NCBI GenBank assembly: GCA_019689955.1
Contig: JADGGM010000176.1
Coordinates: 1-6,679 of the forward strand
Direction of reading: 5' to 3'
Source of the DNA: Gemmatimonadaceae bacterium
GTDB lineage: Bacteria > Gemmatimonadota > Gemmatimonadetes > Gemmatimonadales > Gemmatimonadaceae
Length of the DNA stretch: 6,679 nucleotides
A program made the position numbers and the translations under genes. How positions within the stretch are numbered: the stretch's first letter is position 1; every line of letters starts with the position of its first letter. This document shows, one piece after another, positions 1-5,030 of the stretch. A model generated the notes under the pieces. The model was not told the DNA's origin, did no database searches, and worked only from the letters and a program-made list of their open reading frames with translations.

Positions 1-1337
1 AAAGAACGTTCGCTAAGGCCATAACGGCTGATTGCTGTTTGCAGCAACCAAGGAGGCATTTGCCCCGGATCAACCACGAGGCGGCGCTGGACGCTGGGCG
101 GTAGTAGCGGCAAGATGACATTTCGATAGGCGAGCTCCCAGAACGATACCCGGCCAATTGCGGCGCGATGAAGCATCTCGCGCATTGTTGGACGTATGCG
201 GCCCCGGGAGAGCCAATCGGCGAAGAAGAACATGCTGCCAGCAAAGAGCGTATCCCCTCCTGCGCCCGTGAGAACAACATGTCCTCCAGCACCGCGGATC
301 GTGGCGCAGAGCAGACATTCCCTTGGGTAAAAGATCAAACCGACTCGCGGGGCGTCAGTGTCCGGCAATGGGAAGCGCTCATCGTACCATACCGGCGGGT
401 CTACGATTGTTTCATTGCGAACGTTCCAGCGCGCGACGACCGCCTCGGAGTATTCGCGCTCATCCGCTCCAGTACCATGACTATCGACGTACGTGATAGT
501 ACCAGCAAGGCCCTGTGGTGTCGCTCCAGTCGTGGCTAGCCACTGGGCGAGACTCACTACGGATGATGAGTCTAGGCCGCCCGATAGATGGGCCCACACG
601 TCGGGACTACCGGTAAGGCGGGATTGTACCGCGTCGCGAAGTAGATCGCGGCAAATTGCCACTGCCTCCGATTGACTTCTGGTGGACGGTGGTCCGAAGG
701 CAAAATCAAATGGAGACCAGTACGATGACGTGTGTGTTCGCCCATTCCGAACGTCAACGATGCTGGCGGGAGGAACAGCGCTAACACCGCGGTATGGCGT
801 TAGGCCTGGCGTCGGAACACAGACAGCGACCTGCTCGGCAAAGTACTGGGTGTCATAATCGTTATCGTAGGCAAGGGCAGCGCTGCGCGAGGAGAAGCAT
901 AGCAGGCCGTCGCGCTGCGCATAGTACAGCTTCTTCACAGCAAAGGCATCACATGCCGCGAGCGCCACTGCGGTCGATGGGTGCCATACAATGAAGGCAA
1001 AATCCCCGACAAAGCGTGAGATGTAGTCCGGACCATGCTGTACTACAACGCGGAGGACGAGTTCAATATCTGTCAGCGAGCTGCTGTCGCAGGCGGCCCA
1101 CCGTTCGCAGTCTATCCTATTGTCGAGGCGGACCGAACCGACGGCAAGCCGGCCGGCGTATCGCGCTACCGGCGGGCCGTCGTTGGGAGCGTGCCCACCA
1201 ATCAAGACGGCAGCCTGCTCACACTCCGTCCAGTAGAAGGGTATCGCATGGGCCCGAGGAAATTTTTCAATTGCAGAGCGGGCGCTATCTGGGATGCTCT
1301 GGTCGCGCGGAGCCAGCAGACAGGCAAAGAGCTTCAT
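1..1337 (-). CDS. Lasso peptide macrolactam synthetase (C protein, asparagine-synthase-like), partial
   Basis: This is the ATP-dependent cyclase that activates the side chain of an Asp/Glu in the lasso core and closes the isopeptide ring onto the core N-terminus. I translated the whole stretch by hand: it is open for 445 codons and runs off the left edge; family members are usually around 600 residues, so the C-terminal part is missing. Residues 1-200 form an Ntn-glutaminase-like domain (GDFAF at 111-115). Residue 2 is Lys, not the catalytic Cys2 of true asparagine synthetases, as expected for lasso cyclases, which need no glutamine. The synthetase domain has the pyrophosphate loop SGGLDSSS at 252-259, DEREYSEA at 292-299 and GAGGDTLFAG at 358-367. 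The ATG overlaps the B2 stop as ATGA with no good ribosome-binding site, so it is probably translationally coupled. Family assignment is firm; the substrate is inferred from its neighbours. Confidence 0.95.
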   Translation of the reverse strand, partial: MKLFACLLAPRDQSIPDSARSAIEKFPRAHAIPFYWTECEQAAVLIGGHAPNDGPPVARYAGRLAVGSVRLDNRIDCERWAACDSSSLTDIELVLRVVVQHGPDYISRFVGDFAFIVWHPSTAVALAACDAFAVKKLYYAQRDGLLCFSSRSAALAYDNDYDTQYFAEQVAVCVPTPGLTPYRGVSAVPPASIVDVRNGRTHTSSYWSPFDFAFGPPSTRSQSEAVAICRDLLRDAVQSRLTGSPDVWAHLSGGLDSSSVVSLAQWLATTGATPQGLAGTITYVDSHGTGADEREYSEAVVARWNVRNETIVDPPVWYDERFPLPDTDAPRVGLIFYPRECLLCATIRGAGGHVVLTGAGGDTLFAGSMFFFADWLSRGRIRPTMREMLHRAAIGRVSFWELAYRNVILPLLPPSVQRRLVVDPGQMPPWLLQTAISRYGLSERS

Positions 1338-1780
1338 AGTACCTGATCTGGCAGGGGAGTGAACCATTTGACGTGCTCGGGAACATCATTGATTGGTGTG
1401 CCGCGGTACTCAACCCAAGCGTGTGCAACGAACGGCGCAATCTGAACGCCCATTCGAAATGCCACCGCAACACCGCTGCGTCTGAGCAAGTAGTACAGCA
1501 CGAGGGATTGCTCAAGGCACAGAGCGCGGCCCGGATAGAGTGCGCTCGCTGTGGCAACAGCGTAGTCGATAACAGCGATATCAGTCGGACCAATGTCACT
1601 AGTCTGAGAGTAGGACTGGCAGTGCGCGCGAAGCCAACGCCAGGTGCGCGCGAAGCCGGCAGTTGCAAGACTTATCTTCACTGCGAGGAGGAGGAGCCAG
1701 CACGTTAGCAGCGATGGAGCCCGAATTGACTGTTGCGTCACTGTAGAAGACCGGGCTACCGTGAGTACTTCACTGGCCAT
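1334..1780 (-). CDS. Lasso peptide biosynthesis B2 protein (transglutaminase-like leader protease)
   Basis: 148 residues, the usual size for a stand-alone B2. The protein cleaves the leader from the lasso precursor, working with B1. The papain/transglutaminase-type triad is visible: Cys88 in the ALCLEQSL block, His120 in AHAWVEY and Asp132 in INDVPE, in the order and spacing known from McjB-type proteins. Residues 23-43 are strongly hydrophobic (the N-terminal helix common in B2 proteins). The block RRSGVAVAFRMGV (100-112) matches the family stretch between the Cys and His motifs. It starts 10 bases after the B1 stop with no clear ribosome-binding site and ends in a 4-base overlap with the cyclase. 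An odd internal direct repeat (1622-1635 and 1644-1657) is listed separately. Because residues 40-53 fit the family on both sides of it, I do not read the gene as frameshifted. Confidence 0.95.
   Translation of the reverse strand: MASEVLTVARSSTVTQQSIRAPSLLTCWLLLLAVKISLATAGFARTWRWLRAHCQSYSQTSDIGPTDIAVIDYAVATASALYPGRALCLEQSLVLYYLLRRSGVAVAFRMGVQIAPFVAHAWVEYRGTPINDVPEHVKWFTPLPDQVL
1622..1657. repeat. 14-base direct repeat inside B2, period 22
   Basis: GTGCGCGCGAAGCC occurs at 1622-1635 and again at 1644-1657. On the coding (minus) strand the two copies are read in different frames, giving GFART and WLRAH in succession. A period of 22 is not a multiple of three, yet both translations suit the B2 N-terminal helix and linker. 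Confidence 0.6.
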
Positions 1781-1790
1781 AGTATGACCA

Positions 1791-2099
1791 CTAATCGAGA
1801 GTTAGGAGTGCGGAGCGGTCGAGCTGTAACATGATTGCTACGACATCAGTGTGGAGTACTTCTAACGAGACGTCGAACTCCCGATAGAGGCAGGCTATGA
1901 TGGCGTCCACGGTAGTCCAGGACGCTAGCAGATGCCAAATCCGAGCGCCGACCGTATTCAATGTGTAGTACCGGCCACGTATCACATCCATCAGCACGAG
2001 TGTGTCTCCTGGCGTTGAGACACTGGTGACACAGTCGCGGCGACGCATGCGTCCAGACAGCCTTTCGGGAAGGGCAACTGCAGAGGCATCGCTTACCAT
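1791..2099 (-). CDS. Lasso peptide biosynthesis B1 protein (PqqD-like RiPP recognition element)
   Basis: 102 residues. PqqD-like proteins of this type bind the leader of the precursor and present it to B2 and the cyclase. The fold signature is clear: a beta-rich N-terminal half with DTLVLMDVIRGRYYTLN (32-48), then the helical block VGARIWHLL (50-58), WTTVDAIIACLYREF (61-75) and a final helix ending LQLDRSALLTL, the typical 'divisome-like' PqqD ending. The first ~15 residues are an unconserved extension. The ATG at 2099 lies inside the last codons of the upstream 63-codon ORF. The nearest purine-rich site (GGGAGG, minus strand 2120-2115) is 15 bases away, too far for a normal ribosome-binding site, which again suggests coupling. 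A B1 separate from B2 is the arrangement of actinobacterial and firmicute-type lasso systems, not of the fused proteobacterial McjB. Confidence 0.92.
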   Translation of the reverse strand: MVSDASAVALPERLSGRMRRRDCVTSVSTPGDTLVLMDVIRGRYYTLNTVGARIWHLLASWTTVDAIIACLYREFDVSLEVLHTDVVAIMLQLDRSALLTLD

Positions 2100-2284
2100 A
2101 GTCGGTCGTGGGAGCCTCCCTCGCCGCGCGGTGTGCGCGAGGCATACGTGTTGATTGCGTGTGGCATGAGGATAGTGTCACGAGCGGAGTGGTACAACGA
2201 CCGGAATCCGCAAAAAGCGACCTGAAAGCGCAGGTATACTTGCCGCTGTGCGGGCGTGCATTGGCGCATGTAGGTACATGCCAT
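2093..2284 (-). CDS. Candidate lasso peptide precursor (A protein)
   Basis: A 63-residue ORF directly upstream of B1, overlapping it by 7 bases (…TATGGTAA: its last Trp codon holds the B1 ATG). It starts at an ATG with AAGGA (minus strand 2301-2297) 12 bases upstream. Thr46 sits at the -2 position typical of lasso leaders if cleavage is before Ala48. The core would then be ASRTPRGEGGSHDRLW: Ala1 as amine, Glu8 as ring acceptor (8-residue ring), 8-residue tail ending in Trp. Hand-calculated neutral monoisotopic mass of the cyclised product is about 1762.86 Da. Against it: no clear YxxP motif in the leader, the leader is long (47 residues; 42 if Met6 is the start) with three Cys, and Ala1 cores are less common than Gly1. 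Another frame here may be the tail of a decayed B2. The true precursor could also lie beyond the left edge. Confidence 0.45.
   Translation of the reverse strand: MACTYMRQCTPAQRQVYLRFQVAFCGFRSLYHSARDTILMPHAINTYASRTPRGEGGSHDRLW
2195..2212. repeat. 18-base near-repeat, copy 1
   Basis: The bases CAACGACCGGAATCCGCA match 17 of 18 positions of 2840-2857 in the same orientation, 645 bases away. Copy 1 lies inside the candidate precursor ORF (codons for CGFRSL); copy 2 lies just beyond the AraC-like stop. The two copies flank the suspected B2 remnant. Flanking similarity is weak, so chance cannot be excluded. Confidence 0.35.
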
Positions 2285-2390
2285 GAGTTTGGAATATCCT
2301 TATACGGACGGTGCCGACGGCGACGCCCTTCCCGTCACGCGCAATGGACGATCGCGCGAGGTCTTCCAGAGCCGTGACGACCACCGCGAA

Positions 2391-2416
2391 CGGTCCGCCT
2401 GATCACGAGCGGACCG
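2391..2416. repeat. Perfect inverted repeat, 8-bp arms
   Basis: CGGTCCGC at 2391-2398 and GCGGACCG at 2409-2416 are exact reverse complements separated by 10 bases that themselves contain TGATCA. It lies 107 bases upstream of the candidate precursor ATG. There is no T-run after it on either strand, only TT on the minus side. It could be an operator for the lasso operon or a weak terminator for transcription arriving from the AraC-like gene. Confidence 0.5.
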
Positions 2417-2551
2417 AGACTGCATGCGACCACGAGACGGCTTCGTGCGGTCGGCGGAGGGTGTCGGGGTTGCGGTGCCACGCGGGATCGTTTGGGCAAT
2501 TGCCGCGATCGCCTCGCGGCTAACGGGGCGGCAACGGGCCGCGTGGGCGGT

Positions 2552-2650
2552 ATGCGCCTACAGCCAGCGGCGCGTGCAGGCGACCCTCTTGAGACGAAGT
2601 GCTAGCTTTGCGGCCGCGAGGAATAGCTGGCACCACACGAAGGACGGCAC
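2552..2650 (-). pseudogene. Remnant of a second lasso B2 gene (N-terminal part)
   Basis: Read on the minus strand from the GTG at 2650, 33 codons align without a gap to residues 21-53 of the intact B2 in this window. Fifteen are identical: P-S, C, L, L, A, K, L, A, T, R-W-L and A-H, in that order. Many other positions are conservative (L/F, L/V, I/L, V/A). The hydrophobic helix and the RWL ending are both kept. The frame is broken by TAG at 2560-2558, exactly where the intact protein has Arg51. Further down the same frame EAIAAIAQTIPRGTA (from about 2515) recalls the block before the catalytic Cys (YAVATASALYPGRAL). Other frames further left show tentative matches to the rest (Cys block near 2424, GVAV at about 2327, an HA pair at about 2270). 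The N-terminal match is what I rely on; the extent beyond it is uncertain. Confidence 0.45.
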
Positions 2651-2702
2651 CGGAACGTGCGCCCGGTCAACAGTGCCATCATCGGATGGCGTGGCAGCGG
2701 TA

Positions 2703-2740
2703 TCACTTATCGAAGTGACTCCCAGCCTCCGGGCGCCCGG
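2703..2740. repeat. Two adjacent palindromes
   Basis: TCACTT-ATCG-AAGTGA (2703-2718) is followed 10 bases later by the perfect 12-bp palindrome CCGGGCGCCCGG (2729-2740). They sit about 190-225 bases after the AraC-like stop codon, just upstream (minus direction) of the B2 remnant. There is no T-tract. A protein-binding site or weak transcription end are both possible. Confidence 0.35.
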
Positions 2741-2839
2741 TCAGGCGCGGCCGACGTGCCAGGTCAGTAGGCGCTCGCCCGCCCTCTGCGGTGCGCAGGC
2801 ACGTGGTTCGCTGTCACTGGACTCGGAGGAATCAGCGGG

Positions 2840-2857
2840 CAACGCCCGGAATCCGCA
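2840..2857. repeat. 18-base near-repeat, copy 2
   Basis: Partner of 2195-2212, with one mismatch (CAACGCCCGG… against CAACGACCGG…). On the minus strand it reads CGFRAL in one frame, beside CGFRSL for copy 1. Confidence 0.35.
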
Positions 2858-2928
2858 GGATGCGCCCGCGCATCGCAGCGGCCCATCGCCATCTCCTCCC
2901 GCCGCACCCGGGACCCGAACCAAGCTCC

Positions 2929-3795
2929 TCAGTCGGTATCGCTACTCGCCGACGACCCATCGCCCATGCGGCGGTTCCCGCGGAACGCCTCGATGGCCCG
3001 TTGCGCCACGCGACGATATCCCGCGACACCGCGGACCGCTTTCGGCGTGAGCCCGGTCTGGCGCTTGAGATGGCGGGCCAGCGCGATGGCGGACGGGTAC
3101 CCGAATTCGGCCGCGACCTGCTTGACACTGGCCTCGGAGCGCGCGAGACGGCGCGCCACGCGGAGCACGCGACACCACCCAAACACGCGCTGCGGCGTAG
3201 GTAGGCCGTGCAGCTGCAGATGCCACTCGATGGTCCGCAAGGACAGACCCGCCGTGCGTGCGATGTCCTCGATCGATGCAGGGCCGCCGCTGGCGTTCGC
3301 GCAGGCGACGAAGAACCGTCCGAGCGTCGGCGGGATGTATGCCGCGAGGACGCGCAAGACCTCGAGCTCATCGTGCGATGTCGTCACGCGGTGAAGAAAC
3401 TCGCGGATCGCGACGGCGAGCGGGTCGACGCGGCGGACCACGACGCCGGACACCACCCCACGGCACGCGAGGTGCGCGGCGATGCGCACGTCCGCGGCGG
3501 TGTACGCCACATACAGGCACAGCGGCAGCGACGGCAGCCGGCGATGGAGGTCCACGATCGCCGCCAGGCGCGCCTCGTCGGTGCCGTCGGGCAGCTCCAT
3601 GAGCACCGCGGCGGGCTGACGGACGACGACTTGCCGTGGGATGTCGGCGATGTCGTCGCAGAAGATCACCCGCACGTCCGGCCCGGTCGCTGCGGCGATC
3701 GCGCGCCGGTCGGGCCCGTGCCGGATCACGGCGAGGAGAGTGCCGTGGTCCTCATGCGCGTCGTGAGCCAGCGGCATACGGTCGGTCCGGCGCAT
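2929..3795 (-). CDS. AraC-type transcriptional regulator with receiver-like N-terminal domain
   Basis: About 288 residues (residue numbers below count from an alternative TTG at 3804, giving 291). The C-terminal third is an AraC-type pair of helix-turn-helix motifs: helix 1 region IEDIARTAGLSLRTIEWHL at 178-196, helix 2 region VKQVAAEFGYPSAIALARHLKRQTGLTP at 227-254, the latter with the family's G(Y/F) and GxTP ending. Residues 20-140 alternate strands and helices like a response-regulator receiver domain, but the expected phospho-Asp position (AVLMELPD, 67-73) carries Glu70. It is therefore probably not phosphorylated in the usual way. The start is uncertain: ATG at 3795 or 3777, TTG at 3804 or GTG at 3729; none has a good ribosome-binding site. 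Most options overlap the preceding small ORF, which suggests coupling. A target is not evident; the lasso operon lies downstream in the same direction, 644 bases away. Confidence 0.8.
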   Translation of the reverse strand: MRRTDRMPLAHDAHEDHGTLLAVIRHGPDRRAIAAATGPDVRVIFCDDIADIPRQVVVRQPAAVLMELPDGTDEARLAAIVDLHRRLPSLPLCLYVAYTAADVRIAAHLACRGVVSGVVVRRVDPLAVAIREFLHRVTTSHDELEVLRVLAAYIPPTLGRFFVACANASGGPASIEDIARTAGLSLRTIEWHLQLHGLPTPQRVFGWCRVLRVARRLARSEASVKQVAAEFGYPSAIALARHLKRQTGLTPKAVRGVAGYRRVAQRAIEAFRGNRRMGDGSSASSDTD

Positions 3796-3925
3796 GGTCC
3801 GCAATGTACCGCGTCATCGCATCGACAGACATGCCGGCAGCGAGCTCGCGCCAGAGGGCCGCGTGGAGCTCGCCCCGGCACCAGCACGGGACACCGAGCT
3901 CGCTACTCACCAGCGTAGTCTCCAT
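3752..3925 (-). CDS. Small hypothetical protein, 57 residues
   Basis: I do not recognise this gene. The ATG at 3925 is chosen over upstream starts because GGGAGGG (minus strand 3941-3935) lies 9 bases before it, one of the best ribosome-binding sites in the window. The protein has Cys14/Trp15/Cys16, then an amphipathic stretch LWRELAAGMSVDAMTRYIAD. That helix-G-x-S/T-V-helix pattern resembles the middle of PqqD-like proteins (compare IWHLLASWTTVDAIIACL in B1), but the family's N-terminal beta part and C-terminal helix are absent, so this is only a suggestion. It ends inside the start region of the AraC-like gene (overlap of about 26-53 bases depending on start), which points to one transcript. 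Confidence 0.5.
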   Translation of the reverse strand: METTLVSSELGVPCWCRGELHAALWRELAAGMSVDAMTRYIADHAPDRPYAAGSRRA

Positions 3926-3934
3926 GACCTCCAA

Positions 3935-3941
3935 CCCTCCC
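3935..3941 (-). promoter_or_regulatory. Ribosome-binding site of the small ORF
   Basis: GGGAGGG on the minus strand, 9 bases from the ATG at 3925. It decides the start of the 57-residue ORF. A second GGAGG at 3932-3928 is only 2 bases from the ATG and is too close to be used. Confidence 0.6.
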
Positions 3942-3970
3942 GGCAATCGCCGCGCGAAGCCCGCGATGGA

Positions 3971-4047
3971 AACGCCGCTGGCCGGACAAGACGCTGCGTG
4001 GCGCCAGTCCGGCGCTCCGCAGCACACCCTGTTCGGTCAGCGGCGTT
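3971..4047. repeat. 77-base nested hairpin, about 30 base pairs
   Basis: The outer arms 3971-3988 and 4030-4047 are reverse complements at 16 of 18 positions; the two exceptions are G-T, i.e. G·U pairs in a plus-strand RNA. Inside, 3993-3998 (GCTGCG) pairs with 4018-4023 (CGCAGC), then G4000·U4016 and 4001-4005 (GCGCC) with 4011-4015 (GGCGC), around the loop AGTCC. Only a 4/6-base internal loop and one T-C mismatch interrupt the stem. There is no T-run on either side, so it is not a standard terminator. The ends (AAC…GTT) do not extend to integron attC boxes. It could be a structured RNA, a leader element 45 bases upstream of the small ORF, or a palindromic repeat element. The pairing favours the plus strand, where no gene follows closely. 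Confidence 0.75.
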
Positions 4048-4247
4048 GCCTCTCAGCGCGATGGCCGCGTCGCCCACGCGCGCGAAAAGGATCGTCGGCC
4101 AGCGAGACGCGCGCAAGGTGCCGATTGGCGCAGAAATTTGTTCGAACGCGACACGCGGCGGCGCGATGGTCAGCGCGCGCTGTCGATCGGATGGGCGAGA
4201 TGACCCAGCAAGCGAGCGACGACGCCGGGCTGCGGAAGCGGCACTGA

Positions 4248-4272
4248 TCGGCGAGCGTCGCGCGCTCACCGA
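4248..4272. terminator. Inverted repeat over the DUF488 stop codon
   Basis: TCGG-C-GAGCG (4248-4257) faces CGCTC-A-CCGA (4263-4272) with loop TCGCG: nine pairs and one mismatch. It overlaps the TGA of the DUF488 gene (4268-4266). Position suits a transcription end, but there is no T-tract, so an intrinsic terminator is doubtful. Confidence 0.35.
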
Positions 4273-4877
4273 TACGTCAGCACTCCATCCACGATGCTCG
4301 CCGCCGACGTATACGGATGCTCCTTCGGCTCCGCCGCGCCGAGGATGTGCAGCACCTGCCAGCCCCGCACCTTGAAGTAATCCGCGATGAGCGATCGATG
4401 GCAGCGCCACCACACGCCTTCGGAGCACATGATCGCCACGCGATCCGCGCGTGCCAACTCGGCCAGGCGCGCCGCAGCGGCCGCGAACTCGGGCGTGTCC
4501 ATGTAGTCCGCGTAGCCGCGAAACGCCTCGTTGCGCCAGCGCGTGTGCGGCGAGTCCGCGCGCGCCTTGCGGCGCCCGCCGAGGTCGGGGAAGGGAGTGT
4601 ACGCGATCCCTGCGTCAGCCAGCGCTCGCGCCAGCGCGTCGGGATTGAACTGCGGGTGCTTGCGCGATCCCGGGAAACGACGAACGTCCGCGACCCGCGT
4701 GATCCCCGGGCGACGCAGGAGCGCGATGAGCTCGTCGATCGGGTGCGTCGAATGCCCGACGGTCCAGAGCCGGCCGGGTGGACCGAGATCCGCCGAGCGG
4801 AGCTCCTCGCTCCCACTCACCCCCAGCTCGTTGTCGGTAGTCGATGGCACCTGGCGCGTGGACGATGGCATCACCAC
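4266..4877 (-). CDS. DUF488 family protein
   Basis: About 203 residues with the hallmarks of DUF488: LWTVGHSTHP near the N-terminus, then DVRRFPGSRKHPQFN, the middle block YTPFPDLGGRRK, and the Cys/His motif MCSEGVWWRCHRSLIADY before the C-terminal strand. The family is widespread and its biochemical role is not established; the conserved Cys-x-E and CHR are its best candidates for functional residues. The start is set at GTG 4877 because GGAGGTGA (minus strand 4892-4885) lies 7 bases upstream; ATG 4871 is the alternative. The open frame continues upstream to 5234, but this crosses the divergent gene and is not real. About 35 residues before the conserved domain are unconserved. It is divergent from the LuxR/LAL gene. 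Confidence 0.85.
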   Translation of the reverse strand: MVMPSSTRQVPSTTDNELGVSGSEELRSADLGPPGRLWTVGHSTHPIDELIALLRRPGITRVADVRRFPGSRKHPQFNPDALARALADAGIAYTPFPDLGGRRKARADSPHTRWRNEAFRGYADYMDTPEFAAAAARLAELARADRVAIMCSEGVWWRCHRSLIADYFKVRGWQVLHILGAAEPKEHPYTSAASIVDGVLTYR

Positions 4878-4884
4878 AGAGTGG

Positions 4885-4892
4885 TCACCTCC
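4885..4892 (-). promoter_or_regulatory. Ribosome-binding site of the DUF488 gene
   Basis: GGAGGTGA on the minus strand, close to the perfect anti-16S match, 7 bases before GTG 4877 and 13 before ATG 4871. It supports the GTG start. Confidence 0.6.
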
Positions 4893-5030
4893 GAGACCCA
4901 CTTCAAGGGGTACACCGTGCACGCGACGCCGAAATCGCCGCAAGACGAGATCAGGCGCGACACGACCGCCCACGGCGCGATGCACAGCCGCGATGCGCAA
5001 GGGCTCGCCGCTCACGATGCTCTCGCCTCC

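Larger units (their letters stand above)
2285..2928. other. Gene-poor region between lasso operon and AraC-like regulator
   Basis: No intact gene can be supported in these 644 bases. The longer frames on the plus strand are Arg/Ser/Pro-rich and run into the antisense of the AraC-like gene. The region holds inverted repeats at 2391-2416, 2703-2718 and 2729-2740, a wide-spaced CGTCACG/CGTGACG pair (2333-2339, 2373-2379), a B2-like remnant at 2552-2650 (minus), and one copy of an 18-base near-repeat (2840-2857). A 42-codon minus-strand ORF at 2764-2892 has GGGAGG 8 bases before its second ATG (2886), but its sequence resembles nothing I know. The lasso promoter should lie in the left part, yet no convincing -35/-10 pair is visible; the TATAAG at 2304-2299 would leave almost no leader and overlaps the putative ribosome-binding site. 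Confidence 0.6.
3926..4265. other. Intergenic region with long hairpin
   Basis: No gene is supported in these 340 bases: the frames crossing it on both strands are long only because of high GC and show no family features. Its main content is the nested hairpin at 3971-4047. A further inverted repeat overlaps its right end (4248-4272). It is the probable leader and promoter region of the small ORF and AraC-like gene, though no clear promoter can be named. Confidence 0.5.

Noticed and set aside
1..1337. Possible frameshift in the cyclase, because only short frames seem closed there
   Set aside because: Codon-by-codon translation of the minus strand is open over all 445 codons. It has no stop in the window simply because the gene continues beyond the left edge.
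1846..2181. 111-codon minus-strand frame from a GTG
   Set aside because: It lies almost wholly over the B1 gene in another frame, and its residues (Arg/Ser/Cys-rich) fit no family.
2178..2384. 68-codon minus-strand frame as the lasso precursor
   Set aside because: Its last part (GRFLRIPVVVPLRS) has no Asp or Glu to form a ring and no Thr at -2. It is discussed instead as a possible B2 remnant.
2283..2402. 39-codon plus-strand ORF starting MSLEYPYTDG as a lasso precursor
   Set aside because: It contains acidic residues and a Thr, but no Gly/Ala/Ser/Cys core start gives an Asp or Glu at position 7-9 with Thr at -2. It also lacks a ribosome-binding site and is on the opposite strand to the operon.
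2424..3050. 208-codon plus-strand ORF
   Set aside because: Arg/Ser/Pro-rich translation, no family features, and its right end is antisense to the clear AraC-like gene.
3971..4047. The long hairpin as an integron attC site
   Set aside because: The outer ends are AAC and GTT, but the flanking bases (TGGA before, GCCT after) do not fit the RYYYAAC and GTTRRRY boxes and do not pair with each other.
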